Assembly: GCA_945861955.1 (NCBI GenBank)
Contig: CAMAWJ010000003.1
Location: 1-41,455 of the forward strand
Length of the DNA: 41,455 nucleotides
Direction: 5' to 3'
From: Bifidobacterium breve
GTDB taxonomy: Bacteria > Actinomycetota > Thermoleophilia > Gaiellales > F1-60-MAGs149
The notes under the pieces are model-generated. The model did no database searches. It saw nothing but the letters and a program-made list of their open reading frames with translations, and had not been told where the DNA came from. Shown in pieces: positions 19,836 to 28,983 of this stretch (position 1 is its first letter; each line of letters starts with the position of its first letter). Made by a program: the position numbers and the translations under genes.

Positions 19836-19937
19836 CGACGAAGGGGTCAGACCCTCCTTTCGCATTCCCACCAGATCCCTTGCTCAAGTCGGCGCGCTGC
19901 TGCGGGCATGCGACAGAAGGGTCTGGCCCCTTCGTCG
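19836..19937. repeat. Inverted pair of REP-like GGGGYCAGACCC palindromes
   Basis: Left arm 19836-19857 CGACGAAGGGGTCAGACCCTCC; right arm 19916-19937 is its reverse complement at 20/22 positions. Confidence 0.7.
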
Positions 19938-19948
19938 AATCCGCTCCG

Positions 19949-20416
19949 TTAGACGGAGGCTTTGGCTGCCTTCATTACGGCGCTGGCGATCTTCGTGTAG
20001 CCCGTGCAACGGCAAAGGTTGCCGCCGAGCGCGAGGCGAACCTCCTCTTCCGTGGGATCGGCATTCTCGCGCAGCAACGCATGCGCGGAAACGAGCATGC
20101 CCGGCGTGCAGAAACCGCACTGAACGCCACCCTGGTCAAGAAAAGCCGACTGAAGGTTGCTGAGTGTCTCGCCATCGGCAAGCCCCTCAACCGTCGTTAT
20201 CTCAGACCCGATAGCCTGGAGCGCGAGATAGGTGCAGGAATTGACGGGACGCCCGTCGATCATCACCATGCAGGCGCCGCACTCGCAGTCGTCGCAGCCC
20301 TCTTTGGTACCAGTCAGACCGATGTCGTCGCGAATCGCGCGGACGAGTGTGGTGTCACCCTCGAGCTCGACCGGATAGGCCATGCCATTGACCGTGAGTG
20401 TCGCTGCGTGCTTCAT
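19949..20416 (-). CDS. Xanthine dehydrogenase/CO dehydrogenase family [2Fe-2S] subunit (CoxS-like)
   Basis: [27 protein letters not shown] and [20 protein letters not shown]...[13 protein letters not shown]. Confidence 0.95.
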   Translation of the reverse strand: MKHAATLTVNGMAYPVELEGDTTLVRAIRDDIGLTGTKEGCDDCECGACMVMIDGRPVNSCTYLALQAIGSEITTVEGLADGETLSNLQSAFLDQGGVQCGFCTPGMLVSAHALLRENADPTEEEVRLALGGNLCRCTGYTKIASAVMKAAKASV

Positions 20417-21324
20417 TGTCCAGACCCCTTCATGAATACGGGAGTAGCGGGAATCGGAAACTCCTCGCCGCGAGCACGTTGTGCAGCCACTGCAACAGCG
20501 CGCTTGGCGATCACACCGGCCATGGCGCGACGATAGTCCTCGTTGGCACGAAGATCCGAAATCGGCTTGGCGTCGGCCGAGGCACCTGCGGTGACCGCTT
20601 TGAGCGCCTCGTCGTTTCCATCGGTACCGATGATTGCGGCCTCTGCAGCGGGGCTGCGAATAATCGTCGGCGCAAGAGCCGTCAACGCAACCTTCGCGGC
20701 CGCCACGTTGCCATCGTCATCGAGCGTGATGCACGCGCTGGCGCCGACAATCGCGATTTCCATCGCCCGTCGGTACTCGAGGCGAACGTAGGCACTGCCG
20801 GTAAGAGCCGGCTGAGCCGGCACGGTGACGGCAACACAAATCTCACCCGGCTTCGCCGAAGTTTTGCCAGGACCGGTCCACAACTCTTCAATCGCGACTT
20901 CGCGGTCGCCCGCGGCGGAACGGAGCGTGACGGAGGCACCCAGCACGATCAGTGGACCACCCGTCTCCATCGCCGGCGAGGCATTCATCACGTTGCCACC
21001 AAGCGTGCCGACGTTGCGTGTCGCGTGCGATCCGACCAGCGCGGAGGCATCCGCAATCGCAGTCCAATTGCTGCGCACGCCGGCATCGGCACAGAGCGTT
21101 GCGTGGGACGTCAACGCACCAACCACCAAGTCGCCGCTCGAAGTGAGACTCCGCAGCGCATCGATGCGATGAATCGCAATCACCGTGCCCGGAAGCGACT
21201 TACCATGCCGTGCCTGCACGATCAAATCTGAGCCACCTGCAACGACGCGCGCATCAGAGCCGTCGCCTAGCAGCGCCAGCGCCTCATCGACTGTCGTCAC
21301 CGTATGGAATGCAACGTCTCCCAC
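20413..21324 (-). CDS. Xanthine dehydrogenase/CO dehydrogenase family FAD-binding subunit (CoxM-like)
   Basis: ARVVAGGSDLIVQARHGKSLPG, SHATRNVGTLGGNVMNASPAMET; GTG start; 4-nt overlap with coxS-like gene. Confidence 0.93.
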   Translation of the reverse strand: MGDVAFHTVTTVDEALALLGDGSDARVVAGGSDLIVQARHGKSLPGTVIAIHRIDALRSLTSSGDLVVGALTSHATLCADAGVRSNWTAIADASALVGSHATRNVGTLGGNVMNASPAMETGGPLIVLGASVTLRSAAGDREVAIEELWTGPGKTSAKPGEICVAVTVPAQPALTGSAYVRLEYRRAMEIAIVGASACITLDDDGNVAAAKVALTALAPTIIRSPAAEAAIIGTDGNDEALKAVTAGASADAKPISDLRANEDYRRAMAGVIAKRAVAVAAQRARGEEFPIPATPVFMKGSGQ

Positions 21325-21482
21325 GAGAACCTCCCCCGTCCGTGACGACTGTCGTCGCGGACTGTGAGGAAGCCTACGCGGAAACCCGGCGGAGTGAAAG
21401 TGCAAGCCACGCCGAACGTTCACCAGCAAGACACACGCACGCTTGCAGAAGGGGTTAGGCTGTCGCGAGGGAGGCCGCACAC

Positions 21483-22991
21483 ATGCCCGAAGCAGAACCA
21501 GAAAATCCCTTCGCCGCCGACGTTCCTGGTGTAGTTGTCAAGCCAGCAACATACGTGTTGTTTGGCGCCTCGGGCGACCTCGCGGCGAAGAAGCTCCTAC
21601 CGGCGGTCTACAACCTCTATGCCGAAGGGCGACTGCCCGAACGCTTCCGCCTGCTCGGCATCGGCAGCAGCATGCCGGAGCACAACTTCCGTGATCACAT
21701 GATCAATGAGGTGACGAGGTACTCACGCAGCGGCGTCGATGAGAAGATCCTGGCGAGTCTGCTGGAGCGGGTCGACTACATCCAGGGCGACTTTACGAAG
21801 CCCGCACTGTTTGACAAGCTCAAGAAGAACCTGACCGCGGGCGATAGCGCACTCGGTGGCCCTACCCGCCGCCTTTTCTATCTTGCCGTCGCACCGCGCT
21901 TCTTCGGTCCGATTGGTGATTCGCTGCACAAGGTAGGGCTTGCACGTGGTGCAGAGCCCGAATCGGTCCTGATGATCGAAAAGCCATTTGGCCATGATCT
22001 CGAATCGGCGATCGCACTCAACGACGAGGTGACGGACGCCTTCGACGAGTCGCACATCCTGCGTCTCGACCACTACCTCGGCAAGGAGACGGTCCAGAAC
22101 CTCTTGGTCTTTCGCTTTGCAAACGGCATCTTCGAGCCGCTCTGGAACCGACGCTACATCGATCACGTGCAGATCACGGCAGCCGAAGATCTTGGCATCG
22201 GTACGCGTGCTGGCTACTACGACCAGTCGGGCGCGATCCGCGACATCATCCAAAATCACGCCATGCAACTGGTCGCGTTGACTGCGATGGAGCCTCCCGC
22301 CACCTTTGACGCCGACTCGATTCGCGACGAGAAAGAGAAGGCTCTCAAGTCGATCCGCTGCGTCGGCTCGGCGCGCGGTCAGTACACGGCTGGCGATGTC
22401 GACGGGAGCCACGTCACTGGGTATCTCGAGGAGCCCAACGTGCCCCCCACGTCGACGACTGAGACGTACGCCGCGCTCAAGCTCGAAGTCAACAACTGGC
22501 GCTGGGCCGGCACACCGTTCTACGTTCGCGCTGGTAAGCGCATGCCGCGCCGCTCGACGGAAATCACGATCGCCTTCCGCCCGGTGCCGCACATGCCCTT
22601 CTCGGATCCCAAGGTTGCGCAGAGCATCCGACCAAACTTGCTGACGCTCTCGATCCAGCCGAACGAGGGTGCGTCTCTGCGGATCGAGGCAAAAGCCCCC
22701 GGTGCCGAGACCCAGCTTCGTCCCGTCCGGATGGACTTCCTCTACGGCGAGACCTTTACGCGCGAGACGCCCGAGGCGTACGAACGCCTCATTCTCGACG
22801 CGTTGCGTGGCGACGCAACCCTGTTTACGCGGGCCGACGAGGTCGAACAGGCCTGGCGGATCGTCGACCCGGTGATCGCCGCGTGGGAGCAGAACGAGGT
22901 TCCACTCGAGCCCTATGTCGCAGGGACGCCGGGGCCAGATTCGGCCGAAGCGTTGATTCGAGCCGACCGCAGGAAGTGGCGTCGGCTATGA
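21483..22991 (+). CDS. zwf: Glucose-6-phosphate 1-dehydrogenase
   Basis: YVLFGASGDLAAKKLLPAVYNL, IEKPFGHDLESA, RLDHYLGKETVQNLLVFRFANGIFEPLWNR. Confidence 0.98.
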   Translation: MPEAEPENPFAADVPGVVVKPATYVLFGASGDLAAKKLLPAVYNLYAEGRLPERFRLLGIGSSMPEHNFRDHMINEVTRYSRSGVDEKILASLLERVDYIQGDFTKPALFDKLKKNLTAGDSALGGPTRRLFYLAVAPRFFGPIGDSLHKVGLARGAEPESVLMIEKPFGHDLESAIALNDEVTDAFDESHILRLDHYLGKETVQNLLVFRFANGIFEPLWNRRYIDHVQITAAEDLGIGTRAGYYDQSGAIRDIIQNHAMQLVALTAMEPPATFDADSIRDEKEKALKSIRCVGSARGQYTAGDVDGSHVTGYLEEPNVPPTSTTETYAALKLEVNNWRWAGTPFYVRAGKRMPRRSTEITIAFRPVPHMPFSDPKVAQSIRPNLLTLSIQPNEGASLRIEAKAPGAETQLRPVRMDFLYGETFTRETPEAYERLILDALRGDATLFTRADEVEQAWRIVDPVIAAWEQNEVPLEPYVAGTPGPDSAEALIRADRRKWRRL

Positions 22992-23920
22992 CGCGAGCGA
23001 TGTCCACGACGAAGGAGCTTGAGGCCGGGTTGCATTGGAAGGCTTCTGACACGTCGACAGATGTCGTAGCCGACTCGCTCGGCCGCCTACTCCGCAAGGC
23101 CGATCACCTTAGTGGCGATCACGTGTCGTTGCGCACGATGAACCTGATCGTCGCTCCCGATCGCCACCGCGCCACTGCGCACCGCGCCGGCACGCGCGAG
23201 ACCGCGCTCCACCCAGCACGCATGATTCGTCTGATCGAGCACAAGGAAGACCGACTCGATGCCGAGGTGCGTGTGCGCCTGATTGAAGTGGGCGACGCCG
23301 GCATGCACGTACTCGTCGAGGACATCAATATCCACGCGAATACCAGTCGTCTCGCCCATGCACGCTCGCTCGTGGCTCCACTGCTCGCCCGCGGACTCCC
23401 AACGGTCGCCTGGTTGCCGGGCTACGACCACGGAGAGGTCGCGCTTTCGCTGTCCGAAACAGCTCACGTAACCGTCTTCGATAGTGATCGAGATCCCGAC
23501 CCCGCCCGCGCCATCACCTTCGCCCACGACGTTGCGCTCAAGCATCCGTCTCGGGACCTCGCCTGGCTCCGCACGCTCGAATGGCGGCGACGCATCAGTG
23601 CAGGCTTTCAGTCCGAACAGGCCCTGGGAACGCTCGCGTTTGCACCATCGGGCGACGTCGTCGGAAACGTACATTCGCCTTCCGCCATGCTGCTCGCCGC
23701 CTGGATTGCGGTACGCGCCGACGTCAACGTGACGCTGCGACCCGGTGCAGGCCACGCACCGGTCGAGGGCGTCTCCGTTGCTGGCATTACGATCTCTCCC
23801 GGCAGTGGCGATCCGTGTAGTTCGGGCCAACTGCAGGAAGCCCTCGACACGGTGTATGCCGCACCCCTTGGGTATGAGGATGCCCTGCAGGCGCTGGACC
23901 GGGTGGCAATCGTCGCATGA
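22988..23920 (+). CDS. opcA: Glucose-6-phosphate dehydrogenase assembly protein OpcA
   Basis: ATGA overlap with zwf; RTMNLIVAPDRHRA, ARGLPTVAWLPGY, DLAWLRTLEWRRRI. Confidence 0.9.
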   Translation: MTRAMSTTKELEAGLHWKASDTSTDVVADSLGRLLRKADHLSGDHVSLRTMNLIVAPDRHRATAHRAGTRETALHPARMIRLIEHKEDRLDAEVRVRLIEVGDAGMHVLVEDINIHANTSRLAHARSLVAPLLARGLPTVAWLPGYDHGEVALSLSETAHVTVFDSDRDPDPARAITFAHDVALKHPSRDLAWLRTLEWRRRISAGFQSEQALGTLAFAPSGDVVGNVHSPSAMLLAAWIAVRADVNVTLRPGAGHAPVEGVSVAGITISPGSGDPCSSGQLQEALDTVYAAPLGYEDALQALDRVAIVA

Positions 23921-24927
23921 GTGAGCCGACGGTTCTCGCCGGCGATATCGGCGGCACGCACGCACGTTTTGCTCGTGTTCACGCGAGCGCGGGACCTGTC
24001 GTACTCGATGATCAGCGCGTCTACGACGTACCTGGCTCGGCCTCGCTTGAAGCACTCGTCGCGCAGTACCTGCTCGATCATCCAGGCGATGTGGCCGTCG
24101 CAGCGATCGGGATTGCCGCCCCCGTTGTCGGTGGCAAGGCGAATCCCATCAACCTCCCCTGGGCGGTCTCGGAGGATGAGGTGCGTTCTGCAATCGGTCA
24201 CGCCGACGGCTTCCTGCTCAACGACCTGCTGGCAAATGCGTGGGGCATCAGCGAACTCGGGCCCGACCAATTCGAGGAACTGCAGCCGGACACGATTGGA
24301 CTCGGAGGCAACCGGGCAGTCTGCTCCGCGGGCACGGGTCTCGGCATTGCCGGAATGGTCGCGATCGGCGACCGCTGGCAGCCATTCGCCAGCGAAGGCG
24401 GCCACATCGACTACGGCCCACGTGGAACTCACGAGGATGCGCTGTTGCTGTACCTCCGCGAGCACTACCCCGACTGGGAGCACGTCAGCGCCGAGCGCGT
24501 CGTCTCGGGCCCTGGTCTCGTCCACATTTGGGAGTTCGTCACACAGACGGAGCGCGCACAGGCCGGAGCCGACCTGTTGGCCGCGATGGCTTCTGGCAAC
24601 CCCGGAGTTGCAATCTCACAGGCCGCCCTTGCAGGCTCCGACCCCAGCGCCGAGCTCGCGCTGGAGATGTTTGTGCACGCGTACGGTGCACAAGCTGGCA
24701 ACCTCGCACTCGTCTTGCTCTCGACGGGAGGCATGTACATCGGTGGTGGCATCGCTCCGCAGATCCTGCCGATTCTTCGTCGCGGCGGGTTCTTGAAGGC
24801 GTTTCAAGCCAAGGGACGCTACGACGGCCTGCTCGAGAACATGGCGGTCCGTGTGATCCTCGACGATCTCTGCGCGCTGCGCGGCTCGGCCCGCTTCGCC
24901 CTCACCCATTTAGAAGAGCGAGGCTAA
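23917..24927 (+). CDS. glk: Glucokinase (PF02685 type)
   Basis: VLAGDIGGTHARFA, AIGIAAPVVGGKANPINLPWAV, NDLLANAWGI, AGTGLGIAGMV, ASEGGHIDYGP. Confidence 0.93.
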   Translation: MSEPTVLAGDIGGTHARFARVHASAGPVVLDDQRVYDVPGSASLEALVAQYLLDHPGDVAVAAIGIAAPVVGGKANPINLPWAVSEDEVRSAIGHADGFLLNDLLANAWGISELGPDQFEELQPDTIGLGGNRAVCSAGTGLGIAGMVAIGDRWQPFASEGGHIDYGPRGTHEDALLLYLREHYPDWEHVSAERVVSGPGLVHIWEFVTQTERAQAGADLLAAMASGNPGVAISQAALAGSDPSAELALEMFVHAYGAQAGNLALVLLSTGGMYIGGGIAPQILPILRRGGFLKAFQAKGRYDGLLENMAVRVILDDLCALRGSARFALTHLEERG

Positions 24928-24929
24928 CC

Positions 24930-25286
24930 ATGCAGGTGCGTAACCTTGATCGCGACGCGGAGCCCTTCATCACTGCGGACGGCTCGACGATTCGCGAGCT
25001 CCTCAACGTCGTGCACCCACCGACGCGGAATCAGAGCCTCGCGGAGGCCTCTTTACCCGCGGGCACCGCCACAGTGCGCCATCACCACGCGGTAGCCGAG
25101 GAGATCTACTTCATCCTCGAGGGCACAGCCACAATGGAACTCGACGGCGACCAGCGCGAAGTGGCACCGGGCGACGCGATTTTGATCCCACCCGGCGCCT
25201 GGCACCAGATTTCTGCACACACAGACCTCCGCCTCTTGTGCTGCTGCGCGCCACCCTATCGTCACGAGGACACGTACTTCGACTGA
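24930..25286 (+). CDS. Cupin domain protein
   Basis: ATVRHHHAVAEEIYFILEGTATMELDGDQREVAPGDAILIPPGAWHQI. Confidence 0.92.
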   Translation: MQVRNLDRDAEPFITADGSTIRELLNVVHPPTRNQSLAEASLPAGTATVRHHHAVAEEIYFILEGTATMELDGDQREVAPGDAILIPPGAWHQISAHTDLRLLCCCAPPYRHEDTYFD

Positions 25287-25325
25287 ATCGGTATTCTGCA
25301 GCCACACGTACTGGAGGGAACAACT

Positions 25326-26399
25326 GTGGCTGGCATGGGCATCGATGGAATTAGCGAGATCCTCGGCGACAAAGCCGACGATCTGCTCGGACACACCTGC
25401 ACGACGATCGACAAGGATCGCCTGCACCTCCCAGGCCCCGACTTCGTTGAGCGCGTGATGCGCGACAGTGATCGCTCGGTGCCAGTACTCCGCAATGTGC
25501 AGACGATGTACAACGCTGGGCGCCTCGGCGGCACCGGCTACCTCTCGATCTTGCCGGTCGATCAGGGCATCGAGCATTCGGCGGGCGCCTCGTTCGCTAA
25601 AAATCCCGACTACTTCGACCCGGCCAACATTGTCGAGCTCGCGATCGAAGGCGGCTGCAACGCAGTCGCCTCGACCTTGGGCGTGCTTGGCTCGGTCTCC
25701 CGCAAATATGCGCATCGCATTCCGATGATGCTGAAGCTCAACCACAACGAGTTCCTCAGCTATCCGAACGGCTATGACCAGATCATGTTCGCCTCGGTCA
25801 ATCAGGCGTTCGAGATGGGCGCAGTCGCGGTCGGCGCCACGGTCTACTTTGGCTCGGAAGAGTCGAAGCGCCAGATCATGGAAGTCTCTGACGCCTTCCA
25901 GGCTGCCCACGAGTTGGGCATGGCGACCGTGCTTTGGTGCTACCTCCGCAACAGCGCCTTCTCGGCCAAGGATGGTGGCCCCGACTATCACGCCGCAGCC
26001 GATCTGACGAGCCAAGCCAACCACCTCGGCGTCACGATCCAAGCCGACATCATCAAGCAGAAGGCGCCCGAGACGGCAGCCCCAGGCTTCCTCGACATCA
26101 ACTTCGGTAAGACCGACAAGCGCGTCTACGAAAACCTGATGACGCCTCATCCGATCGACATGACCCGCTATCAGCTCGCTGGTTGCTACATGGGCCGCGC
26201 AGGACTGATCAACTCGGGCGGTGCCTCGGGCGACAACGATCTGCACGACGCAGTCTCGACGGCGGTCGTCAACAAGCGCGCAGGCGGCATGGGCATGATC
26301 TCCGGCCGCAAGGCGTTCCAGCGACCGCGTGCCGAGGGCATTGCTCTCCTCAACGCGATCCAGGACGTCTACCTCTGCGACGACGTCACAATCGCGTAA
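25326..26399 (+). CDS. fbaB: Class I (DhnA/FbaB-type) fructose-bisphosphate aldolase
   Basis: [64 protein letters not shown] start. Confidence 0.9.
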   Translation: MAGMGIDGISEILGDKADDLLGHTCTTIDKDRLHLPGPDFVERVMRDSDRSVPVLRNVQTMYNAGRLGGTGYLSILPVDQGIEHSAGASFAKNPDYFDPANIVELAIEGGCNAVASTLGVLGSVSRKYAHRIPMMLKLNHNEFLSYPNGYDQIMFASVNQAFEMGAVAVGATVYFGSEESKRQIMEVSDAFQAAHELGMATVLWCYLRNSAFSAKDGGPDYHAAADLTSQANHLGVTIQADIIKQKAPETAAPGFLDINFGKTDKRVYENLMTPHPIDMTRYQLAGCYMGRAGLINSGGASGDNDLHDAVSTAVVNKRAGGMGMISGRKAFQRPRAEGIALLNAIQDVYLCDDVTIA

Positions 26400-26402
26400 G
26401 CC

Positions 26403-26444
26403 CTAGGCGGACATCACATCCGCGCGGTTGTGATGTCCGCCTAG
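26403..26444. terminator. 42-bp palindrome (copy 1 of inverted pair) after fbaB
   Basis: CTAGGCGGACATCACA-T-CCGCGCGG-T-TGTGATGTCCGCCTAG, 16-bp perfect arms. Confidence 0.75.
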
Positions 26445-26468
26445 ATCAACGGTCGCTGGCCAACAACA

Positions 26469-26504
26469 GGACATCACAACCGCGCGGATGTGATGTCCGC
26501 CTAG
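26469..26504. repeat. Second palindrome, near reverse-complement copy of 26403..26444
   Basis: GGACATCACAACCGCGCGGATGTGATGTCCGCCTAG equals the reverse complement of copy 1 over its length. Confidence 0.8.
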
Positions 26505-26565
26505 TCCTCTACATGCCGTATGCGCGCTAGGATTGGCACGAATCCGAGACCGACGAGGACAACTC

Positions 26566-27345
26566 ATGGCCGACAAAGCAAAAACACCACCTCCCCCGAA
26601 GAAGCCGTACACCAAGGATGGTGGGTCGCGCCGCAACCTCTGGGTGATCATCGGTGTCGCTGCAGTCGTCGCCGCGATCGCTGCTGGGGTGCTGATCTAC
26701 GTCTCCCAGCAGTCGAGCACCCCCAGCAATGGGAGCGGTGCCAGCGCAACCGACGTCGCAGCTGGCAAGCTGAAGGGCGTCAAAGAGGTCACCGCACGCT
26801 TTGAGGGCATCCCACAGAACGGCAACACCCTCGGCGATCCAGCCGCGCCGGTCACGATCACGGAGTACGCCGATCTACGTTGTCCAGCCTGCCAGAGTTT
26901 CGCTCTCGACCAAATGCCTCAGGTCATCACCGACCTCGTCAAGTCCGGCCAGGCCAAGTATCAGTTTCGGATCTGGCCCATCCTAGGGACGGATTCCGTG
27001 TCGGCGGCACAATGTGGCATCGCAGCGCAGCAGCAGAACAAGCTGTTTGAGTATCAGGACATCTGGTACATCAACCAGCAGGACGAGATGACCGACTATG
27101 CAACGCCCGCCTTCTGCAACGGCATTGCCACGTCGCTCGGTCTCGATCTGACCACGTTCGATAAGGACCGCCAGAACGAGACTCTCTGGAGCCCCGAGAT
27201 TCAGGACGTCCAAGTCGTCGCGGCCCAGCAGGGCTTCGGTGGTACGCCGTCATTCATCATCACCGGCCCCAAGGGTGAGAAGGTTCTGGGTGGAGCGATT
27301 CCAACGGCCGAGACTATCGCCGCAACAGTCAAAGCCGTCTCCTAA
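26566..27345 (+). CDS. Membrane-anchored DsbA-like thioredoxin-fold protein
   Basis: Single N-terminal TM, VTITEYADLRCPACQSFALDQMPQV (CPAC), GFGGTPSFIITG cis-Pro loop. Confidence 0.93.
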   Translation: MADKAKTPPPPKKPYTKDGGSRRNLWVIIGVAAVVAAIAAGVLIYVSQQSSTPSNGSGASATDVAAGKLKGVKEVTARFEGIPQNGNTLGDPAAPVTITEYADLRCPACQSFALDQMPQVITDLVKSGQAKYQFRIWPILGTDSVSAAQCGIAAQQQNKLFEYQDIWYINQQDEMTDYATPAFCNGIATSLGLDLTTFDKDRQNETLWSPEIQDVQVVAAQQGFGGTPSFIITGPKGEKVLGGAIPTAETIAATVKAVS

Positions 27346-27348
27346 CGC

Positions 27349-28698
27349 GTGGAGGTCCCCACCGTCGACGCGGTTGCCGAATCGCCAAGCGCGATCTGGC
27401 GCCGCGTCGAGGGGGCACTTGAGGACTTGGGCGGCGGCGTTGTTGAAGCCGAGGTACAGAAGTGTTTCCGCGCCTCGTCTGGGCACGTCTATCTCGATCT
27501 GACCGATGGCGAGGCGCTCGTCAAGTGCGTGATCTGGAAGAGCAACGCCGACCGGATTACCGAGCTGCCTCACGAAGGCCAACTGATCCAGGCGCGCTAC
27601 TCAAAGATTCGCGTCTACGCCAAAAATGGTTCGGTCTCGCTCGACGTCAATGCGATTCGCGGTGCCGGCGAAGGCGAGCTGCTCGCCCGTGTCCATGAGG
27701 CACTCGCACGGTTGGTGGCAGATGGACTCACTGATCCGGAGAGCAAGCTCCCCATCCCCCGCTTTCCTCGCCGTGTCGGACTTGTGACGGGCCGCGGCTC
27801 GGACGCTGAGGCAGATGTCATCCGCGCCCTTCGGGATCGCTTTGCACCAACTCGAATCGCCGTCTCCTACTCCCTCGTCCAAGGCGTTAACGCCGTGCCC
27901 GAGCTGATCGACGCCTTGGCGCGGCTCGACATGGAGCCCGACGTGGATGTGATCATTCTGGCCCGCGGCGGTGGCAGCGTCGAAGACCTGCTCCCCTTCT
28001 CTGACGAGCGTCTCTGCCGTGCAATCGCTGCACTCGGAACACCCGTCGTGACGTCAATTGGCCACACCAAGCAGCGTCCGAACTGCGACCACGTCGCCAG
28101 CGCCGCCGCCGAGGTGCCCGCCCGGGCCGCCGAGCGCGTGGTGCCAAGCGCCGCCGAGCTTGTCGAGCGAATCGACCGTCGCATTGCGGAGCTGACGGGG
28201 ATCGCGTGGGGTGCTCTCGCGACAGCCGAGGCTCAGATCGACCGCAGCGCGATGCGTCCGGCTGGACAGGCTGCGCTGATTGCCCGTCTCGGACGCATCG
28301 ACCTTGCCGGACAGTCTCTCTCCCACGCGTTGACGATCGCCGCGACCGCGCCGCGCGAACGCATCACACGGAGTGCCACGACGATGCTTCAGGCGCTGCA
28401 GGCCGTCCCCCGCGCAGCCTCGCTCGATGCCGTCCGCGAACGTCTTGGCCGCGCCACAGGCGCCCTGCGCCACCAACTAGCGCTCGGTGCGACTTCACTC
28501 ACCGGCGCGCTCAACCTCGTGCGGGCACGCGATTGGCGCGAACGCGGGTTCGCGCTGGTTCGCCTCGCAACGGGCGACCTCGTGCCCAGCACCGACGGTC
28601 TCGCTGCCGGACAACATGTGACCATTCAGTTGAAGGGCGGAACGCTTGCTGCAACCATCGAGCACGTCCACCCCGACGAGACGGAGACCGAGCAATGA
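27349..28698 (+). CDS. xseA: Exodeoxyribonuclease VII large subunit (divergent GHExD region)
   Basis: OB-fold N-terminus, PRRVGLVTGRGSDAEADV, ILARGGGSVEDLLPFSDERLCRAIA, C-terminal RDWRERGFALVRLATGDLV; GTG start; followed by xseB. Confidence 0.93.
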   Translation: MEVPTVDAVAESPSAIWRRVEGALEDLGGGVVEAEVQKCFRASSGHVYLDLTDGEALVKCVIWKSNADRITELPHEGQLIQARYSKIRVYAKNGSVSLDVNAIRGAGEGELLARVHEALARLVADGLTDPESKLPIPRFPRRVGLVTGRGSDAEADVIRALRDRFAPTRIAVSYSLVQGVNAVPELIDALARLDMEPDVDVIILARGGGSVEDLLPFSDERLCRAIAALGTPVVTSIGHTKQRPNCDHVASAAAEVPARAAERVVPSAAELVERIDRRIAELTGIAWGALATAEAQIDRSAMRPAGQAALIARLGRIDLAGQSLSHALTIAATAPRERITRSATTMLQALQAVPRAASLDAVRERLGRATGALRHQLALGATSLTGALNLVRARDWRERGFALVRLATGDLVPSTDGLAAGQHVTIQLKGGTLAATIEHVHPDETETEQ

Positions 28699-28940
28699 GT
28701 AAGCCACAACACGTGTCGTTTGAGAAAGGCCTTGAGCGACTCGAGGCAATCGCCGAGCGACTCGGCGAGGCCGAGCTGAGTGTCGAGGAAACGATTGGTC
28801 TCCTGCGCGAAGGCAAAGGTCTAGAGCAGGCGCTGCGCGGCTACCTCGAGACGGCAGAGCACGACCTGCAGGAGATCGAAGCCGGGCGGGGACTGACGGA
28901 GTTTGTGATCGACCGCCCCGCGGATCCACCAAAGTCCTAG
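28695..28940 (+). CDS. xseB: Exodeoxyribonuclease VII small subunit
   Basis: SFEKGLERLEAIAERLGEAELSVEETIGLLREGKGLEQALRGYL; ATGA overlap with xseA. Confidence 0.95.
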   Translation: MSKPQHVSFEKGLERLEAIAERLGEAELSVEETIGLLREGKGLEQALRGYLETAEHDLQEIEAGRGLTEFVIDRPADPPKS

Positions 28941-28983
28941 CCCCAATCCGTGCACGGTGATCGCATCTGTCACGCTTTGCTCG

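Noticed and set aside
23087-24055. 322-aa minus-strand ORF
   Set aside because: Antisense to opcA/glk; no domain evidence.
25053-26246. 397-aa minus-strand ORF
   Set aside because: Antisense to fbaB and cupin; composition typical of shadow ORFs.
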